A DNA stretch of 64,000 bases, from contig NZ_BMOI01000018.1 of assembly GCF_014646995.1 (NCBI RefSeq), positions 1-64,000 of the forward strand, written 5' to 3'. The DNA comes from Curtobacterium luteum (lineage in GTDB: Bacteria; Actinomycetota; Actinomycetes; Actinomycetales; Microbacteriaceae). Made by a program: the position numbers and the translations under genes. Below are positions 59,397 through 64,000 of the stretch, piece by piece. The stretch's first letter is position 1; every line of letters starts with the position of its first letter. The notes below the pieces were generated by a model, which saw nothing but the letters and a program-made list of their open reading frames with translations, had not been told where the DNA came from and searched no databases.

Positions 59397-59575
59397 TCGC
59401 ACGGTGCGAGGCGGCTCCGACGGTGCGAGGCGGGACCTCGCACGGTGCGAGGCGGCTCCGACGGTGCGAGGCGGGAGCTCGCACGGAGCGAGGCGGCTCC
59501 GACGGTGCGAGGTTTCGCACACCGTGGGAGCGCCGGAGCATCGCACGGTGCGCGAAACCTCGCACCGTGCGGCGG
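59397..59575. repeat. Palindrome array III (CCTCGCACGGTGCGAGG type)
   Basis: About three units of roughly 43 bp combine CGGCTCCGACGGTGCGAGG with CCTCGCACGGTGCGAGG or close variants; two further copies follow near 59540 and 59560. It is the same palindrome as in arrays I and II. No gene is supported between 59390 and 59869. Confidence 0.85.
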
Positions 59576-59701
59576 CGGCGGCGCCGGCGGCGGCACCGTG
59601 CGGCGGCGGCGCCGCACCCGCACCCCCGGCGCGACAGTTCACCCGACGGCGACGCCCGCGGCACCTCGCGTTCACCCACCGCCGCCACACTCAACGACGG
59701 C

Positions 59702-59717
59702 GCGGGAACGTTCCCGC
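59702..59717. promoter_or_regulatory. Candidate LacI-family operator
   Basis: GCGGGAACGTTCCCGC is a perfect 16-bp palindrome with the central CpG typical of LacI-family sites. It lies 150 bp before the GTG of the ABC binding-protein gene and about 1.8 kb from the LacI gene. Its partner regulator is inference. Confidence 0.5.
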
Positions 59718-59777
59718 ACACCGGGCCCACGCACACCGGGCCCAGCGCCCCAGCGCCCCAGCGCCCCCCCGCGCACC

Positions 59778-59851
59778 CCACACCCCGTCCCCACACCCCG
59801 TCCCCACACCCCGTCCCCACACCCCGTCCCCACACCCCTGTCCCCACACAC
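59778..59851. repeat. 13-bp C-rich minisatellite
   Basis: CCCCGTCCCCACA repeats with the G at 59787, 59800, 59813 and 59826, and a fifth variant copy with CTG at 59838-59840. The stretch has long runs of C and almost no G on this strand. It ends just before the GGAGGG RBS of the ABC operon, so it lies in the leader or promoter. Confidence 0.88.
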
Positions 59852-59869
59852 CCCACGGAGGGAACCGAC

Positions 59870-61021
59870 GTGAAGACCCGAGTCCTCGCAGGCCTCGCGA
59901 TCGCCGCCGCCGCGACCGTCGCACTGTCCGGCTGCGTCCAGAGCGCGAACGCCGCGAACAGCGCCGCAGACGGCAAGACCGCCCTCACCGTGTTCATCAG
60001 CGGTGACACCAACGTCCAGGACCTCTGGGAGAAGTCGCTCATCCCGGCGTTCGAGAAGGCACACCCGAAGATCACCGTGCGCACGAGCATCGACCTGCAC
60101 GGCGAGCACGACGCCCAGACGCAGGCGAACCTCGCCACCGCGGTCAAGGCCGGCAAGAGCGTCGCGTACGACCTCGTCGACGCCGGCTTCGTCACGACCG
60201 CGGGCAAGGCCGGGCTCATGGCGAAGGTCGACGAACAGGGCATCCCGAACCTCGCGGACGTCCCCGAGGCCACGAGGCAGCAGGGCGGCGACAGCGCGAT
60301 CCCGTACCGGGCCTCGAGCGTGCTCCTCGCCTACGACCCGAAGAAGGTCAGCGACCCGCCGAAGACCCTCGACGACCTCCTCGCGTGGATCGAGGCCAAC
60401 CCGGGCGAGTTCGCCTACAACTCGCCGTCCTCGGGCGGCTCCGGCGGCTCGTTCGTCGCCACGGTGCTGGCGAAGTACCTCTCCGCCGACGAGCAGACCA
60501 CGATGCAGACCACGTACGACAAGTCGCTCGAGTCGAAGTGGGACAAGGGCTTCCAGGTCCTGAAGGACCTCGGCCCGTCGACCTACCAGAAGGGTGTGTA
60601 CCCGAACGGCAACGACCAGGTCGTCCAGCTCCTCGGCTCCGGCCAGATCGCGATGGCACCGGTCTGGAGCGACCAGTTCATCACCTCGCAGAAGACCGGC
60701 ATCATCCCGAAGTCGATCAAGGCCGTGCAGATCACGGACCCGTCGTTCACCGGCAGTGCGAGCTTCCTCGGCATCCCTGAGACCGAGCCCGCCGCGAAGA
60801 AGGCCGCCGCCGAGGAGCTCGCCGACTTCGTGCTGAGCTCGCAGGGGCAGCAGCTCGTCGCGACCGCCGTGTCCGGGTACCCGGTCGTCCCGCTCGACAC
60901 GCTGCCGGGGTCGGTCGCCGAGCAGTTCGCGGACGCGAACCCCTCGCAGCTCCGCCTCGGCTTCCAGAGCGACTTCGCCGCGGACATGAACGCCGCGTGG
61001 GACGCGAAGGTCCCGCAGTGA
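59870..61021 (+). CDS. ABC transporter substrate-binding lipoprotein
   Basis: A 383-residue solute-binding protein. Signal peptide with lipobox ALSGC (Cys22). The mature protein begins KTALTVFISGDTNVQDLWEK and fits the iron/spermidine/putrescine/thiamine-like binding class (YnjB-like) rather than the oligosaccharide class. GTG start with GGAGGG. It is followed by two permeases and an ATPase, a complete importer. The ligand is not predictable. Confidence 0.87.
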   Translation: MKTRVLAGLAIAAAATVALSGCVQSANAANSAADGKTALTVFISGDTNVQDLWEKSLIPAFEKAHPKITVRTSIDLHGEHDAQTQANLATAVKAGKSVAYDLVDAGFVTTAGKAGLMAKVDEQGIPNLADVPEATRQQGGDSAIPYRASSVLLAYDPKKVSDPPKTLDDLLAWIEANPGEFAYNSPSSGGSGGSFVATVLAKYLSADEQTTMQTTYDKSLESKWDKGFQVLKDLGPSTYQKGVYPNGNDQVVQLLGSGQIAMAPVWSDQFITSQKTGIIPKSIKAVQITDPSFTGSASFLGIPETEPAAKKAAAEELADFVLSSQGQQLVATAVSGYPVVPLDTLPGSVAEQFADANPSQLRLGFQSDFAADMNAAWDAKVPQ

Positions 61022-62070
61022 CCCAGGTCGCCGACCGGGAGGCCCGTGGCGCGTCCGCCACGGGCCTCCCGCCCGTCCCCGGTCACGCCGGGGGAGCCGA
61101 GGACGCCACGGGTGCCGCGTCGACCGCCGCGCCGGGCACCGTCGACCGTCGCGCCGTCCGCAGTCGGCAGACCCGTCGCGCGCGGGTGACCGGGCTCGCC
61201 CTCGTCGCGGCGCCGGTGCTGGTGGTGGTGCTCTTCGTCGGCGTCCCCGTGGTGAACGCCGCGCTGTTCTCGCTCGGCTTCACCGGAGGCCTCAACGAAG
61301 CCCTGGCCGACATCGGGCAGGACGTCGTGCACGGGTTCTCGCTCGCCGTGTACGGCACGCTGCTGCGCAACCCGGTGTTCCTCCGCGACCTCGGAGCGAC
61401 CCTGGGCGTCACCGCGCTGTCCACCGGCCTGACGATCGCCCTGGCCGTGGTCGTCGCGGTGATCCTGCGGCTCCGCGGCGGTCTCGTCGGCAAGACCCTC
61501 AGCGTCCTCGCCGTCGTGCCGATCTTCGTGCCGGTCGTCATCGCGAGCTGGTCGATCCTGACCTTCACGGACGCCCAGGGCTTCCTGCGGAGCGTCGGCG
61601 CCCAGGTCGGCCTGGAGTTCCCGGTGTGGGGCTACACGCTCGTGGCCGTGGTGTTCGGCAGCGTCTGGACCAGCCTGCCGTTCGCGGTGCTGATGATCGC
61701 CGGCGCGCTCCAGGGGACGCCGGACGCGCTCGTCGACGCCGCGAAGGATGCCGGGGCGGGCACCTGGCGGGTCGTCTGGCAGGTGCTCCTCCCGATGGCG
61801 CGGACCCCGCTCCTGATCGCGACCACCTTCACCGTGATCGGCGTCCTCGGCTCGTTCACGGTCCCGTACTTCACCGGTCCGAACGCCCCGACGATGCTCG
61901 GCGTCGACATCTCGAAGTACTTCCAGGCGTACAACCGCCCGCAGCAGTCCACGGCGATGGCGTTCATCGTGTTCGCCTTCGCCGCGGCCGCGAGCGTGTC
62001 CTACCTGCGCTCGACGGTGCGGAGCAACGCCCGCGAGCTCGCCGCCACGAACACGGAGGCGAAGTCGTGA
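61018..62070 (+). CDS. ABC transporter permease 1
   Basis: A 350-residue permease with six membrane segments from about residue 60 and the EAA loop ALVDAAKDAGAGTWRVVWQV. The GTG at 61018 overlaps the binding-protein stop, but the first 55 residues are low complexity and are coded by a stretch containing a 16-bp hairpin (61036-61071), so translation may really start later, for example GTG 61186 (MTGLALVAAPVLVVV). No good RBS precedes that site, so I keep 61018. Confidence 0.8.
   Translation: MTQVADREARGASATGLPPVPGHAGGAEDATGAASTAAPGTVDRRAVRSRQTRRARVTGLALVAAPVLVVVLFVGVPVVNAALFSLGFTGGLNEALADIGQDVVHGFSLAVYGTLLRNPVFLRDLGATLGVTALSTGLTIALAVVVAVILRLRGGLVGKTLSVLAVVPIFVPVVIASWSILTFTDAQGFLRSVGAQVGLEFPVWGYTLVAVVFGSVWTSLPFAVLMIAGALQGTPDALVDAAKDAGAGTWRVVWQVLLPMARTPLLIATTFTVIGVLGSFTVPYFTGPNAPTMLGVDISKYFQAYNRPQQSTAMAFIVFAFAAAASVSYLRSTVRSNARELAATNTEAKS
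61036..61071 (+). terminator. Hairpin just after the binding-protein gene (GGGAGGC family)
   Basis: A perfect 16-bp stem CGGGAGGCCCGTGGCG with its complement around the loop CGTC, 15 nt after the binding-protein stop. It may protect the upstream message or limit read-through, giving more binding protein than permease. Confidence 0.7.
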
Positions 62071-62880
62071 TCCGACGCGTGACGGGCACCGCCCTGGTCT
62101 GGGCCACGGCGGCCGTCCTCGCCGTGTTCATCGTCGGCCCGCTCCTCTGGCTGGCCGTCCGGGCGTTCGCGACGAGCTGGACGTACCCGAACCTGCTGCC
62201 CGACGGCTGGACCCTGCAGTGGTGGTCGACCGTGTTCGAGGACCCGACGCTCGGCGTCGCGATCCAGAACTCGCTCGTGCTCGCGCCGCTCACCGTGCTC
62301 ATCGCGGCCGCGGTGTGCCTGCCGGCGGCGTGGGCGATCAGCCGGATCGAGTTCCCCGGCCGCCGGGTCGTGCTCGTCGGGCTCTTCGCCACCAACGCCT
62401 TCCCGAAGATGGGACTCTTCGTGACGATGTCCGCGATGTTCACGGCGCTCGGCCTCATGAACACGGTGACCGGCATCCTCGTCGTCCACGTGCTCGGGTG
62501 CGTGGTGTTCATGACGTGGTTGCCCGCGGCCGCGTTCTCCGCCGTGCCCCGCTCGCTCGAGGAAGCCGCCCGCGACGCCGGCGCGGGACGCTGGGCGGAC
62601 CTTCTGGACGGTCACGTTCCCGATCGCCTGGCCGGGCATCCTCGTCGCCGTGGTGATGAGCTTCCTCGCGTCCTTCGACGAGGCCCAGGGCACCTACCTC
62701 GTCGGCGCCCCGACCTACATGACCATGCCGACGGCGATGTACTCGCTCGTCCTCAACTCGCCGCGCCAGGTCTCGGCCGTGTTCGCGATCGCGCTGAGCA
62801 TCCCGTCCGTGGTCCTCCTGCTCCTGGCGCGCAAGCACATCATGGGCGGCCGCCTCGCGGACGGGTTCCAGATCCGATGA
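62067..62880 (+). pseudogene. ABC transporter permease 2, frameshifted
   Basis: A permease of about 270 residues with six membrane segments, GTG start overlapping the previous stop. Reading breaks near 62594-62600 (CTGGGCGGACCTTC): before it the EAA loop runs SLEEAARDAGAGRWA, and after it the next frame continues TFWTVTFPIAWPGILVAVVM to a TGA at 62878-62880 that overlaps the ATPase ATG, as expected. One extra G in GGCGG explains it. The unshifted frame reads nonsense and fuses into the ATPase frame. Sequence error is a strong alternative to mutation. Confidence 0.85.
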
Positions 62881-63980
62881 CCACCAGCACCAGCACCAGC
62901 AGCACCAGCACGGAAGGCGACCCGATGACGGACGCGACCCTCCTGGCGGAACCCGCCCCGGGCCTCCAGGCAGCACCAGGCCGAGGCGGCGGACTCCTCG
63001 TCCGCGGACTCCGCAAGCGCCTCGGTGGCCGCGACGTCGTCGCGGGCATCGACCTCGACGTCGCGCCGGGCGAGCTCGTGTCGCTGCTCGGCCCGTCGGG
63101 CTGCGGCAAGACGACGACGCTCCGCATGGTCGCCGGGTTCCTGCCCGTCGACGACGGCACAGTCGCGATGGGCGGTCGGGACGTGACCGACACCGGTCCG
63201 GAGCGCCGACCGAGCGCGATGGTGTTCCAGAACTACGCGCTGTGGCCGCACATGACCGTCACGCAGAACGTGGCCTTCCCGCTGCGCACCCGTCGCGTGC
63301 CGAAGCAGCAGACCGCCGAGCGCGTGCGGGCCGCCCTCGAACTCGTCGGACTGAGCCACCACGCGACCTCGAAGCCGACCGCGATCTCGGGCGGCGAGCA
63401 GCAGCGGGTCGCCCTCGCCCGCGCGGTCGTGCAGGAGCCGGACGTGCTGCTGCTCGACGAACCGCTGTCGAACCTCGATGCGAAGCTCCGGGTCAGCGTC
63501 CGCGACGAGATCCGCCGCATCCAGCAGCGCCTCGGCATCACGACGGTGATCGTGACGCACGACCAGGACGAGGCCCTCAGCGTCTCCGACCGCATCGCGG
63601 TCATGCACGACGGCCGGATCGAGCAGATCGCGGCACCCGCGGAGCTGTACGCGCGGCCGGCGACGGAGTTCGTCGCCTCGTTCATCGGCTCGACGAGCGC
63701 GGTCGGCGGACGCTTCGCGATCGGCGTCGACAGCCGTCCGGGCGACACGGTGCTCGTCCGGCCGGAGCAGGTCGTGTTGTGCGACGACTCGCCGCTCACG
63801 GCGACGGTGTCGCGGGTGCTCATGCGGGGCCACTTCGCCGAGGTCGTGCTGCGCGCCGACGACGACGAGCTCCGTGCGTTCGTCAGCGGACCGCCGCCGT
63901 CGGTCGGCCACGCGGTCGGGGTGCGGCTCGGCGACGTGCTCGTCTACCGCGAGGGCGTGCTGGTCGGGGGTGCCCGGTGA
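62877..63980 (+). CDS. ABC transporter ATP-binding protein
   Basis: A 367-residue importer ATPase of the PotA/FbpC class: Walker A LLGPSGCGKTTTLRM, Q-loop VFQNYALWPH, signature ISGGEQQRVALARA, Walker B VLLLDEPLSNLD, H-loop VTHDQDEA, then a C-terminal TOBE-like domain. The ATG at 62877 overlaps the permease stop; a second ATG at 62925 with GGAAGG upstream may be the real start, since the first 16 residues are only Thr/Ser repeats. Confidence 0.9.
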   Translation: MTTSTSTSSTSTEGDPMTDATLLAEPAPGLQAAPGRGGGLLVRGLRKRLGGRDVVAGIDLDVAPGELVSLLGPSGCGKTTTLRMVAGFLPVDDGTVAMGGRDVTDTGPERRPSAMVFQNYALWPHMTVTQNVAFPLRTRRVPKQQTAERVRAALELVGLSHHATSKPTAISGGEQQRVALARAVVQEPDVLLLDEPLSNLDAKLRVSVRDEIRRIQQRLGITTVIVTHDQDEALSVSDRIAVMHDGRIEQIAAPAELYARPATEFVASFIGSTSAVGGRFAIGVDSRPGDTVLVRPEQVVLCDDSPLTATVSRVLMRGHFAEVVLRADDDELRAFVSGPPPSVGHAVGVRLGDVLVYREGVLVGGAR

Positions 63981-64000
63981 GCGCGGAGGTCGCGGTCCCG
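63977..64000 (+). CDS. Start of a further gene of the ABC operon, cut by the window edge
   Basis: A GTG overlapping the ATPase stop by 4 bp opens a frame beginning MSAEVAVP. Only eight codons are visible, so the product cannot be named. Confidence 0.5.

Overview
The window is chromosomal DNA of a very GC-rich actinobacterium. Gene order, codon use and protein types point to the family Microbacteriaceae, probably Curtobacterium or a close relative (inference from remembered families; no database was searched). There is no phage, plasmid, insertion sequence, rRNA operon or CRISPR array. It reads as conserved housekeeping blocks separated by accessory blocks and repeat-rich intergenic DNA.

Layout. 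1-364: tandem 143-bp repeats. 365-10941: a block like M. tuberculosis Rv3193c-Rv3199c: a degenerate aminoglycoside-phosphotransferase-like protein, nudC, uvrD2, a ThiF/TOMM-like protein, a DUF2342 protein, a PDZ/Lon-type protease and a UPF0182 membrane protein. 11006-15521: initiator tRNA-Met, a nitrilase-type amidase, an aminotransferase and an HtrA-type protease. 15675-22576: a compact surface-polymer cluster with two GT2 glycosyltransferases, a CDP-alcohol phosphotransferase, a CDP-glycerol-transferase-like enzyme, a TagGH-like ABC exporter and a cytidylyltransferase-like enzyme. 22899-25780: an ABC efflux pair. 26020-32747: DUF3039, pncB, murI-rph-rdgB, a DedA protein, tRNA-Leu and an MFS transporter. 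32786-44049: mnmA (interrupted), ligA, a DUF1023 hydrolase, a class A penicillin-binding protein and gatCAB. 44150-46020: type III polyketide synthase plus methyltransferase. 46227-53400: a sugar operon with ROK regulator, ABC importer without its own ATPase, GH4 glycosidase and sugar kinase. 53583-59389: alcohol dehydrogenase, DUF3097, an unknown gene, LacI regulator, DUF3054 and an AbiEi/DUF559-like protein. 59870 to the end: a second ABC importer with its ATPase, running off the window.

Regulation and structure. At least 13 genes have a TANNNT hexamer exactly 6-7 nt before the start codon, so leaderless transcription is common here, and I used it to choose several starts. Gene ends carry a family of related hairpins with the core GGGAGGC...GCCTCCC and no T-tract. 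Three intergenic regions (before murI, before an unknown gene, and before the second ABC operon) hold dense arrays of a palindrome of the type CCTCGCACGGTGCGAGG. Likely operators lie before the ROK gene and before the second ABC operon.

Three otherwise conserved genes each carry a single lesion: a frameshift in UPF0182, an in-frame TGA in mnmA and a frameshift in an ABC permease. Sequence error is a real alternative to mutation for all three and should be settled first.
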